DNA from: WRMS01 sp038562165
GTDB lineage: Bacteria > Bacillota > Peptococcia > DRI-13 > UBA5745
Length of the DNA stretch: 64,000 nt
Assembly (NCBI GenBank): GCA_038562165.1
Contig: JBCFAO010000015.1
Location: forward strand, 1-64,000
Direction: 5' to 3'
The notes beneath the pieces were generated by a model. The model saw only the letters and a program-made list of their open reading frames with translations. It had not been told where the DNA came from and did not search any database. This document shows, in pieces, positions 6,540 through 13,864 of this stretch (position 1 is its first letter; every line of letters begins with the position of its first letter). A program made the position numbers and the translations under genes.

Positions 6540-9173
6540 TTAAATACCCTGGATAATTTTTGCCGCTTCCTCCAGTGCCTTGTCAAGCATAGCCGGATCT
6601 TTGCCGCCGGCTTGGGCCATATCCGGCCGGCCGCCGCCGCTGCCTCCCGCCACCTTGGCAATTTCCCGGACTAAATTGCCGGCATGATAGCCTTTAGCCG
6701 TTAAGTCCTTGGATACGGTAACAATAAAACTGACCTTATCCTCCATCACCGTACCCAAAACCACAATGCCGCTGCCCAGTTTTTCTTTAAACGTATCGGA
6801 AAGGCCCAGGAAACTCTCTTTATCCCTGGCTTCCACCCGGGAAATCAGAACCGGCACTTCACCAATAAGCTGAACTTTATCCATCAGCTTACCGCTTTGC
6901 AAAGCCGCCACTTTGCCCTCCGCTTTCTCTAAAGCTTTTTCCAGAGCCTTATTGTTATCCACCAGGTTTTGCACCTTTTTTTCTAAAGCAGCGGCAGGAG
7001 CTTTCAATATAGCCGCAATGGATTTTATGGCGTTTTCCTTTTCTTCCAGTAATGTTAATACCCCGGTGCCGCTGGTTGCCTCGATTCTGCGGATACCGGC
7101 GCTGACAGCGCCTTCGCTGATGATCTTAAAGATACCGGCAAAGGCTGTATTCGGCAAATGGATGCCGCCGCAAAGCTCCTTACTGTAATCTCCCATAGAG
7201 ACTACCCGTACCACATCGCTGTACTTTTCGCCAAAGAGGGCAATGGCCCCTGCTTGTTTTGCCGCCTCCAGCTCCATGACTTCCGTATTTACGGGATAAG
7301 CGGCAGCAATAGCCCGGTTAACCTTAGCCTCAACCTGCCGGATTTCCTCTAAAGTCATGGCTGCGTGATGAACAAAGTCAAAGCGCAGGCGGCAGGCTTC
7401 CACCACGGAACCGGCCTGGGTAACGTGACTGCCCAGCACTTCCTGCAAAGCTTTATGCAGAAGGTGAGTAACGGTATGATTCGTCTGTATCTGCCGGCGG
7501 CTTTCCGGATCTACCGCCAAAGTAAACTCCTCATTCTTTCTGATCTGGCCGGAAACCAGGCCCTGATGAACGATTCGGCCGTCGGGCAGTTTCGTAACGC
7601 CGGTGACTTCCACGAAACCGTCTTTACCGCTGATGCGGCCCCGGTCGGAAACCTGACCGCCGCTTTCCGCATAAAAAGGCGTACGGGGAAAAATCATCAA
7701 AACCGTCTCCCCTTCATTGGCAGTGTCAACCTGTTCCTCCTCCCGGACGATCATCGTGGCCGGGCTGGTTGCCATCAAGGTGTCATAGCCCAAAAATTCC
7801 GTAGCATCCCCCTGGCTTAGCCGGTTCATCAGCAAAGCCACATCCCAGGCGCCCTCTTCTTTTCTGGCATCCTTTGACTGCTGGCGCTGGCGGTCCATGG
7901 CTTCATCAAAGCCTTCCTTGTCAATGGCCAGGCCTGCCTCTTCTGCAATGTCCTGAGATAAATCAAAGGGAAAACCGTAAGTATCATAAAGCTTGAATAC
8001 CTGCTGGCCGGAAAGAACCTTTTCCCCCTGCTCTTTGGTTTTAGCCACAATCTCCTGGGCCAGTTTGATGCCGGCATCCAGCGTTTCGTGGAAGCGGTCT
8101 TCTTCCCTCTTGATTACTGTTTTAACGGCTTGTTGGTTTTCGATAAGCTCAGGATAGGCCTTGCCCATTTGCTTAACCACCACATCCACCAAGTCATGCA
8201 TGAAGGGTCCTTCAATACCCAGAACCTTGCCGAAACGGATAGCCCGCCGTAAAATCCGGCGCAGCACGTAGCCCCTTCCTTCATTACTGGGCAAAACGCC
8301 GTCGCTGATCAGGAACGTGCAGGAACGGATATGATCGGCAATAACCCGGAAGGGAAAGCCCCGCATATCTTTGCAATAAGGACGGCCGCAGACGGCCTCT
8401 ACGGCTTTGACGATCTCCGCCATGATATCCGTATCGTAATTGGATTCCACATCCTGAACCACAGCGGTAATGCGCTCCAGGCCCATGCCCGTATCGATGC
8501 TGGGCCTGGGCAGCGGCGTCATTGTGCCTTCGGCATCCCGGTTATATTGCATGAAGACCAGGTTCCAGATCTCCAGGAAACGGTCACAATCGCATTTGCC
8601 GATACCGCAGTCAGGACCGCAGGCGTACTTCTCTCCCCGGTCAATATGGATCTCGCTGCAAGGGCCGCAGGGACCGGTATCGCCCATGGCCCAGAAATTA
8701 TCCTTCTCCCCTAAACGGATAATTCTTTCCTTAGGCACCGGAGTCTGCTTCAGCCACAAAGCCTCGGCCTCGTCATCATCGGTATAGATGGTGATATAGA
8801 GCTTGTCCTGGGGAAGACCCATCTCTACCGTCAGAAACTCCCAGGCATAGCCAATAGCGTCTTCTTTGAAATAATCACCGAAGGAGAAATTGCCCAGCAT
8901 TTCAAAAAAAGTATGGTGGCGGGCTGTGCGGCCTACGGTATCCAAATCATTGTGCTTGCCGCCGGCCCGCACGCACTTTTGGGCGGTGGTGGCCCGGCTG
9001 TAAGGCCGTTTCTCCAAACCCAGAAATACGTCCTTGAACTGGTTCATGCCGGCATTGGTGAATAAAAGGGTGGGGTCCTTGAAGGGGACTAATGAGGAGC
9101 TTGACACCCGCGTATGGCCTTTGCTCTCAAAATAGCTTAAAAAACGTTCTCTGATTTCGTTGCCTGTCAACAT
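6540..9173 (-). CDS. alaS: Alanyl-tRNA synthetase
   Basis: About 877 residues with the full class II architecture: aminoacylation core from residue 1 (FTNAGMNQFKD), editing domain (HTVTHLLHKAL, zinc-binding His motif, and C-x-x-x-H near SKELCGGIH), coiled linker and the DHHA1 C-domain (GGSGGGRPDMAQAGG). It charges tRNA-Ala and clears Ser/Gly mischarging. The frame is open to an ATG at 9185, but GAGAGG touches that codon; the ATG at 9173 fits both family length and spacing better. A promoter and a terminator-like leader hairpin lie upstream. No T-box motif was seen. Confidence 0.96.
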   Translation of the reverse strand: MLTGNEIRERFLSYFESKGHTRVSSSSLVPFKDPTLLFTNAGMNQFKDVFLGLEKRPYSRATTAQKCVRAGGKHNDLDTVGRTARHHTFFEMLGNFSFGDYFKEDAIGYAWEFLTVEMGLPQDKLYITIYTDDDEAEALWLKQTPVPKERIIRLGEKDNFWAMGDTGPCGPCSEIHIDRGEKYACGPDCGIGKCDCDRFLEIWNLVFMQYNRDAEGTMTPLPRPSIDTGMGLERITAVVQDVESNYDTDIMAEIVKAVEAVCGRPYCKDMRGFPFRVIADHIRSCTFLISDGVLPSNEGRGYVLRRILRRAIRFGKVLGIEGPFMHDLVDVVVKQMGKAYPELIENQQAVKTVIKREEDRFHETLDAGIKLAQEIVAKTKEQGEKVLSGQQVFKLYDTYGFPFDLSQDIAEEAGLAIDKEGFDEAMDRQRQQSKDARKEEGAWDVALLMNRLSQGDATEFLGYDTLMATSPATMIVREEEQVDTANEGETVLMIFPRTPFYAESGGQVSDRGRISGKDGFVEVTGVTKLPDGRIVHQGLVSGQIRKNEEFTLAVDPESRRQIQTNHTVTHLLHKALQEVLGSHVTQAGSVVEACRLRFDFVHHAAMTLEEIRQVEAKVNRAIAAAYPVNTEVMELEAAKQAGAIALFGEKYSDVVRVVSMGDYSKELCGGIHLPNTAFAGIFKIISEGAVSAGIRRIEATSGTGVLTLLEEKENAIKSIAAILKAPAAALEKKVQNLVDNNKALEKALEKAEGKVAALQSGKLMDKVQLIGEVPVLISRVEARDKESFLGLSDTFKEKLGSGIVVLGTVMEDKVSFIVTVSKDLTAKGYHAGNLVREIAKVAGGSGGGRPDMAQAGGKDPAMLDKALEEAAKIIQGI

Positions 9174-9232
9174 AGAAGTTGTCATCCTCTCTTGCGTTTT
9201 ATAACGAGTCGGTCACATTCCCGCCTCATTAC

Positions 9233-9269
9233 AAAAACGCCCCGGACATTCTACGTCATGCCGGGACGT
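9233..9269 (-). terminator. Terminator-like hairpin in the alaS leader
   Basis: On the minus strand ACGTCCCGGCAT pairs with ATGTCCGGGGCGT (one bulge, one G-T pair), followed by TTTTTG. It lies between a near-consensus promoter (9287-9316) and alaS, about 50 nt before the start codon. It may end transcripts from the upstream deacetylase gene or act as an attenuator of alaS. Confidence 0.72.
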
Positions 9270-9286
9270 CATAATTCCATCTTCAA

Positions 9287-9316
9287 ATTATACCTGATAT
9301 TTTCTGCTTCGGTCAA
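9287..9316 (-). promoter_or_regulatory. Sigma-A-type promoter of alaS
   Basis: TTGACC (9316-9311) and TATAAT (9292-9287) on the minus strand with an 18-nt spacer. The predicted start, near 9280, is upstream of the leader hairpin, giving a leader of about 100 nt. Confidence 0.7.
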
Positions 9317-9358
9317 GGAGAAAGTAGACCAATATTGGTACTGCCTATATTTTTATGA

Positions 9359-10198
9359 CTAAGCCGCCGGCTTTTGCACCCCTTGATTATTTACGGTCCA
9401 GGGGGCGGGCAAAATCAAATCCGATACGGTCTTAAAAGAGTACCCCTGCTCAACCAAGTAATCGATAAGGGGCGGCAAAACCTCCGGCGTATGGAGGCCG
9501 TCGTTATGGAAAAGCACGATGCCGCCGGGGCTGATGTCCTTCTTTAGCTTTACCAGCATCTCTCCGGCGGAAAGCTCTTTCCAATCCAGGCTGTCGGCAG
9601 ACCATTGAATGGGGGCTAAGCCTTCGTCCATCAGCTTTTGTACCACCCGGTTGTCGTAGGCGCCAAAGGGCGGCCGGAACACCTTGGCCTCGATCCCCGT
9701 CAGTTCCTTCAGCATATTCCGGTTATTGTCAATCTCCTGCTGGAACTGAGCATCATTGATGGTAGTTAAATTAGGGTGGCTGTCGCTATGTAAGCCCACC
9801 TCATGGCCCCGCTTAGCAATTTCCTTGACCATATCCGGGTATTCTTTCATCCAGATATTCGTCAAAAAAAAGGTGGCCTTGATTTCCTTTTCATCCAGGA
9901 TATCGAGGATAGATAAGGTTCTGGTAGCCCCCCAAGCCGCATCAAAGGTCAGGGAACAAACCTTCTCTCCTTTTGTGTCCACGGAATAAATGGGAATCAA
10001 GCGGCCTTCGGCAGCCACAGCACCGGCAGTCAGCGTCGGGATAGCTTCCGGCGCACCGGTGGTAAAGAAAAAAGGCAAACTGAAAAAACAAAGCAAAGTC
10101 AGGGCTGTTAATGCTCCAAACTTTTTTAACTGACGCCGCCGGATGGTCTTGGCGGGATAAGGCAGGAGCCTTTTAAGCTTTAGTTTGAATGGCGTCAT
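9359..10198 (-). CDS. Polysaccharide deacetylase, PdaB-like
   Basis: A 279-residue NodB-domain protein with an N-terminal basic segment and a membrane anchor or signal (about residues 25-48). Motif 1 reads SLTFDAAWG with the catalytic Asp; motif 2 is HSDSHPN; RPPFGAYDN and the late LFHNDG motif follow. The TFDAAWG form, with I-P-I-Y-S-V-D upstream of it, is that of the PdaB group, which acts on spore peptidoglycan or cortex-related sugars in Bacillus. The start is the ATG at 10198, 7 nt after GGAGG; a TTG at 10204 in frame is too close. It stands alone between alaS and cobC. Confidence 0.85.
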   Translation of the reverse strand: MTPFKLKLKRLLPYPAKTIRRRQLKKFGALTALTLLCFFSLPFFFTTGAPEAIPTLTAGAVAAEGRLIPIYSVDTKGEKVCSLTFDAAWGATRTLSILDILDEKEIKATFFLTNIWMKEYPDMVKEIAKRGHEVGLHSDSHPNLTTINDAQFQQEIDNNRNMLKELTGIEAKVFRPPFGAYDNRVVQKLMDEGLAPIQWSADSLDWKELSAGEMLVKLKKDISPGGIVLFHNDGLHTPEVLPPLIDYLVEQGYSFKTVSDLILPAPWTVNNQGVQKPAA

Positions 10199-10283
10199 GG
10201 CCAAGCCTCCTTTAAACCAGGTTCTATCCCTAATATTTATGCGTCAAACCAAGGAATAGAACAAGTTAAGGCTGCAAGAAGCC

Positions 10284-10877
10284 TCAGGGTAAAACCTTCA
10301 ATTTATACTTGCCCCCGCCCTCCACCGTTACCACATACATGCCGGTATTAGCCAGCATATATTTCTGCATTTCACAGTGGGGCCGGTCCAAAACACCGCA
10401 GATCAGCACGCCGCAAACGGCGCCGTGGCAAACAATACCCATTTTCTGATAATCCTCTTGACCGGCCCAATATTGAAAACGCTGCCAAACCCGCTGAAAC
10501 AGCTCTTCCTGGCTTTCGCCGCCGGGAACCGCTAACTGGCCGGAGGTATACCACTCTTGGAGCTCATCAGGCCAACGCTCCTGAATAGCAGTGATATTCA
10601 GGCCTTCCCACTGGCCAAAATTCATTTCTCTTAACCCCTCATCCACAGCAATCGGGGTATTGTAACCACGATTCAGTATCTCGGCGGTTTCCCGGGCACG
10701 GAGCAAATCACTGGCTACCAGCCGGTCAAAGGGAAGCACATCCGCCAGCTTCATAGCCAGCCGTACCGCCTGCAGCCGCCCCTCATCATTCAACGCAATA
10801 TCCGTATGGCCTTGAAAGCGTTTTTGCCGGTTCCAATCCGTTTCCCCATGCCGGATAATATAAATAGTCTGAGACAT
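10284..10877 (-). CDS. Histidine phosphatase family protein, probable alpha-ribazole phosphatase
   Basis: A 197-residue phosphoglycerate-mutase-fold phosphatase: IIRHGETDWN (phosphoacceptor His), RLVASDLLRARETA, the acidic GLREMNFGQWEG segment, and GIVCHGAVCG (second His). These features are those of CobC, which removes phosphate from alpha-ribazole-5'-phosphate or adenosylcobalamin phosphate. The assignment leans on cobS and cobU lying just upstream on the same strand; the sequence alone also fits other small-molecule phosphatases. Confidence 0.75.
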   Translation of the reverse strand: MSQTIYIIRHGETDWNRQKRFQGHTDIALNDEGRLQAVRLAMKLADVLPFDRLVASDLLRARETAEILNRGYNTPIAVDEGLREMNFGQWEGLNITAIQERWPDELQEWYTSGQLAVPGGESQEELFQRVWQRFQYWAGQEDYQKMGIVCHGAVCGVLICGVLDRPHCEMQKYMLANTGMYVVTVEGGGKYKLKVLP

Positions 10878-11261
10878 ATAGATTCCCCTTTGATAATGTC
10901 ATTTAGTTTAGAGCCAAACTACTCAAATTTGCAGGTTTCTCGCCATTTGTCGTGGCTAACTGTTCAAAAAACGAAGTTGTGCGGTCTTAATAGTAATTGT
11001 TACGGCTCAAAAAGCCGTTTTTTGATTAATTTTGATTAATTATGTGCATAATTTAACGCAGCCTGCATATATGCACTGGTTTTTGCATAAGGCTGTCGCA
11101 CAACCTCAATTTTTGAACGCTGGCCTTTTTGAGCAACCTTTTTTGTACACCCGGCTAAGATTGAGGCGATTTTGAGTAGTTGGTACTCATTTACAGATAA
11201 GTCTTACTGAACATCCGCGTACTAGCAGCTTCGGATAGCGGATTAAGCCAGTAGGACTTAT
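10878..11261. repeat. Repeat-filled intergenic region between cobS and the cobC-like gene
   Basis: 384 nt without a gene. It holds an inverted-repeat pair (10962-10983 and 11097-11118, 19 of 22 matching, arms starting GTTCAAAAA and ending GTTGTGCG); a plus-strand terminator-like hairpin (11002-11023); a 13-14 bp motif AAATTTGCAGGTTT (10925-10938) shared with other gaps; and a 34-bp hairpin unit (11211-11243) also present at 12.8 and 62.1 kb. The 20 bp at the end of cobS is duplicated at 11191-11210. The segment near 10896 (TTTAGTTTAG and GGCTAACTGTTCAAAA) recurs at 53.39 kb. Confidence 0.75.
11002..11023 (+). terminator. Terminator-like hairpin inside the cobS-cobC gap
   Basis: ACGGCT-caaaa-AGCCGT followed by TTTTTTG on the plus strand. 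No plus-strand gene precedes it, so it is either part of a degenerate mobile element or ends antisense/spurious transcripts into the gap. Confidence 0.55.
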
Positions 11262-12014
11262 TTACAGATAAGTCCTGCTGACGGCCGCAAAAAGCAAAAA
11301 AGAAAGCTCCGCCACCATGTTAAGCATACCGTAAGTATCCCCTGTCAGGCCGCCCAGGCGCTTTTGAATCTGCAAAGCAACAAAGATCAATACCCCCAAG
11401 GAAGCTAAAGCTGCCAGGGGGAAATAGCGGGGCATAAAAAACAAAATAATAATAACAAATGCGCTGCCCAAAATAAAATAGGCCGGCCTTTGAGCGCTTT
11501 TAAAAAAGAGGGCCAAACCTTCGTTTTTGGCTATGGGAAAATGATAAACCCCAAAATTGACGGCCCAACGGCCCCAACAGGGGTAAAACAGTAAAATGTA
11601 CAAGAAATCCCCTTGAACAGATAGCTCTGCCAACAAAAACATCTTAGCGGCTAAAGCAAAGATCAGTCCTAAAGCCCCCATGGCTCCCAAACTGCTGTCT
11701 TTCATAATCAGCAGCATTTTTTCTTTTTCCCGGCGGGAAAAAAGGCCGTCACAGGTATCGCTGAAACCGTCCAGCAGGAGAGCGCCGCCTACCCATAGTT
11801 CGGCGGCCATTAAAAGAAGTACGGCTAAAGGCGCCGACTGGGGAAAGCCGATATTTTGGCTAAATAAGCGGAGGACAGCCATCACCAGCCCCAGAATCAG
11901 CCCCGTAAGGGGTATCCAGGCTAAGGAAGCTGCCGCTGTCTGTTCGTTCCAGTCCACATCCCCCGGCAAAGGCAGGTTTGTAAAAAAATGAAAAGCAAAT
12001 ATCAAGGAATCCAC
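11262..12014 (-). CDS. cobS: Adenosylcobinamide-GDP ribazoletransferase (cobalamin synthase)
   Basis: A 250-residue polytopic membrane enzyme that joins adenosylcobinamide-GDP to alpha-ribazole, the last assembly step of cobalamin. The signature GALLLDGFSDTCDGLFS, followed by K-M-L-L-I-M-K-D-S-S-L-G-A-M-G, is intact, and about six hydrophobic helices are present. The start is GTG at 12014 with GGGAGG 5 nt upstream. It follows cobU by 18 nt. Its last six codons lie in a sequence that is duplicated just downstream (11191-11210). Confidence 0.93.
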   Translation of the reverse strand: MDSLIFAFHFFTNLPLPGDVDWNEQTAAASLAWIPLTGLILGLVMAVLRLFSQNIGFPQSAPLAVLLLMAAELWVGGALLLDGFSDTCDGLFSRREKEKMLLIMKDSSLGAMGALGLIFALAAKMFLLAELSVQGDFLYILLFYPCWGRWAVNFGVYHFPIAKNEGLALFFKSAQRPAYFILGSAFVIIILFFMPRYFPLAALASLGVLIFVALQIQKRLGGLTGDTYGMLNMVAELSFLLFAAVSRTYL

Positions 12015-12032
12015 GACAACCTCCCGCTTGCT

Positions 12033-12632
12033 TTATTTCAATTGCTGGGGCAGCCCCATAACCACAAGCCAGGCCTGGTCCGCCGCCGCAGCAGCCTGGC
12101 GGTTGATTCGGCCCGCTAAATCCCGGTACAGGCGGCCTAAGGCATTATCCGGAACCAGCCCCCAGCCTACTTCATCGGTGACCATAACCAAAGTAACATC
12201 CTCTAAACTCCTGATTAAAGCAAGCATCTCTTCCACAGGCTGAGCCATAGCGTTGAAATAGTCCTGTTCCAGCAGTTGTTCTTGCTCTTCTTCGGGAAGC
12301 AAGCGGCAAAGCCAATTGCTGACCAGCATGGTCAGGCAATCCAGCAGCAGCACTCGCCTTCCGGCAGCATAAGCCTCTTGTATGGCCAGAGCCGGATGAA
12401 AAGGCGCTTCTTTGGTCAGCCAGGCCCGGGGCCTTCTGGCCTGGTGAGCGGCAATCCGGCTGGCCATTTCCTGATCCCCCGCCTCTGCCGTGGCTACGTA
12501 TGCTACCAACTCTTCAGGCGAAACACCTGTGGCGGCAGCCGCTTCTTCACTGGCAGCCTTCGTCAGTTCTTCGGCATAATCGCTTTTGCCGCTGCGCACG
12601 GGTCCGGATACTAATACTATTCTTGAAGTCAT
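12033..12632 (-). CDS. cobU: Bifunctional adenosylcobinamide kinase / guanylyltransferase
   Basis: A 199-residue P-loop protein (GPVRSGKS near residue 9) that phosphorylates adenosylcobinamide and transfers GMP to it. YVATAEAGDQEM, R-I-x-x-H-Q-x-R-R-P, LLDCLTMLVSN and VTDEVGWGLVP match the family. AAGGAG is 7 nt before the ATG. Together with cobS and the cobC-like gene it covers the late steps that attach the lower ligand; no corrin-ring genes or cobT are in the window, which suits salvage of cobinamide. No cobalamin riboswitch was recognised upstream. Confidence 0.93.
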   Translation of the reverse strand: MTSRIVLVSGPVRSGKSDYAEELTKAASEEAAAATGVSPEELVAYVATAEAGDQEMASRIAAHQARRPRAWLTKEAPFHPALAIQEAYAAGRRVLLLDCLTMLVSNWLCRLLPEEEQEQLLEQDYFNAMAQPVEEMLALIRSLEDVTLVMVTDEVGWGLVPDNALGRLYRDLAGRINRQAAAAADQAWLVVMGLPQQLK

Positions 12633-12653
12633 GTCCTAACTCCTTCTTACTTC

Positions 12654-12914
12654 AGGACAAGAGCATGGGTAAACATCTTGTAGACGAGAAGGAAGGTTTT
12701 GCAGAAAAGGCCAAATCAGCTACGCTCACTCTCCGCCGGCTAAATGTTGAAAGAAGCTATTCTATAAGGAGATTTAACCGGCTCTACGAGCTCAATCTGC
12801 TATCCGGGGATATAGGGGCGCAGATGTCTGCGAATGTTCGCTAACGCTGATATGGCCTTTTCTCCAGATTCCTTCTCATAATGTTTCCCGATTGTTTGCT
12901 CATGCTCTTGTCCT
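12654..12914. repeat. 261-bp inverted-repeat element between cobU and ymdB
   Basis: This non-coding gap is bounded by a perfect 14-bp inverted repeat, AGGACAAGAGCATG (12654-12667) and its complement (12901-12914). A second pair sits inside it: AGAAAAGGCCAAATCAGC (12703-12720) against GCTGATATGGCCTTTTCT (12846-12863), one mismatch. Between them are small hairpins (CGCAGA-tg-TCTGCG at 12819-12832). Parts of it recur at 55.3-55.5 kb (GGCCATAT, TTCAACATTTRGCCGG), and its 12795-12827 segment is the hairpin unit seen at 11.2 and 62.1 kb. No transposase is present; a small non-autonomous mobile element or structured RNA is possible. Confidence 0.8.
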
Positions 12915-12953
12915 GCTTCTACTTTTTCTTCATGCCTTTCTTTATAACGGAAG

Positions 12954-13757
12954 CTATTGCCGGATTTCTTTCAACCGCAAAATCTCTGTGGCAACGCCCT
13001 TCGCCTCATCTATCCGAATCAACACTCCCGACAAAATAGACGTGCCCTCGGCCAGTTCATGGCGAACAGGCATTTGGGTAAGGAAGCGCTGAATCATAAT
13101 CTCCGGTTTAACGCCCAGCACAGAGTCTCTGGGCCCCGTCATACCCATATCGGTAATATAGGCCGTGCCCTGGGGCAGCACCCTTTCATCGGCGGTTTGC
13201 ACATGGGTATGGGTCCCTACCACCGCCGCCACCCGGCCGTCCAGATAAAAGCCCATGGTTTCTTTTTCCGATGTGGCTTCGGCGTGAAAATCCACAATGA
13301 CCAGGGGAGCCTTCTCCTGAGGCGACTTGCCTTTGATTTCCTCCAACAAACGATCAGCTTCTTGAAAAGGGCAGTCAATAGGAGGCATAAAAGAGCGGCC
13401 CATAAGATTGATCACCGCCACAGGCCGCAAACCGGGCCTGATCTCATGGATGGTCCAGCCCCGGCCCGGCACTCCCGGCGGGTAATTTGCCGGCCGGATC
13501 AAGCTGGGGGTATGATCGATAAAGTTAAATATATCCCGGTTATCCCAAGTATGATTGCCCATAGTGATGACATCCACACCCAGGTCATAAATTTCTTTAG
13601 CCACTTCTTCCGTAATGCCTTTGCCGCCGGCGGCATTTTCGCCATTGGCGATAACCATATCCGGCTTATAGCTTTTAATCAAACCCGGTAGTTTTTCCCT
13701 CAGAATTTCCCGGCCCGGCCTGCCGACGATATCGCCAATCATCATGATCGTTAACAT
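12954..13757 (-). CDS. ymdB: YmdB-family metallophosphoesterase
   Basis: A 267-residue metallophosphatase: MIGDIVGRPGR, NGENAAGGKG, TMGNHTWDN and VGTHTHVQTADE give the di-metal ligands. Members hydrolyse 2',3'-cyclic nucleotides, and YmdB in Bacillus affects biofilm and motility switching. Directly downstream of rny, the same order as in Bacillus. GGGGAAGGAAG lies upstream of the start; two further ATG codons follow within six residues. A terminator between rny and this gene suggests it can also be transcribed separately. Confidence 0.92.
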   Translation of the reverse strand: MLTIMMIGDIVGRPGREILREKLPGLIKSYKPDMVIANGENAAGGKGITEEVAKEIYDLGVDVITMGNHTWDNRDIFNFIDHTPSLIRPANYPPGVPGRGWTIHEIRPGLRPVAVINLMGRSFMPPIDCPFQEADRLLEEIKGKSPQEKAPLVIVDFHAEATSEKETMGFYLDGRVAAVVGTHTHVQTADERVLPQGTAYITDMGMTGPRDSVLGVKPEIMIQRFLTQMPVRHELAEGTSILSGVLIRIDEAKGVATEILRLKEIRQ

Positions 13758-13787
13758 GGTTAGAGCTTCCTTCCCCTAAAATCTCCT

Positions 13788-13839
13788 AAAAAAACAGCCC
13801 CCTGTCAGCGCCGCAATCTATAGCCTGCTGAACAGGGGA
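13788..13839 (-). terminator. Intrinsic terminator after rny
   Basis: On the minus strand TCCCCTGTTCAGC pairs with GCTGACAGGGGG across an 18-nt loop, and a T7 run follows shortly after the stem. It separates rny from ymdB. Confidence 0.82.
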
Positions 13840-13864
13840 CCTGGAATTCTATGAATACACAGCC

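Noticed and set aside
12633..12953. Cobalamin riboswitch ahead of cobU
   Set aside because: The gap is explained by an inverted-repeat element; no B12-box-like sequence was recognised on the minus strand.
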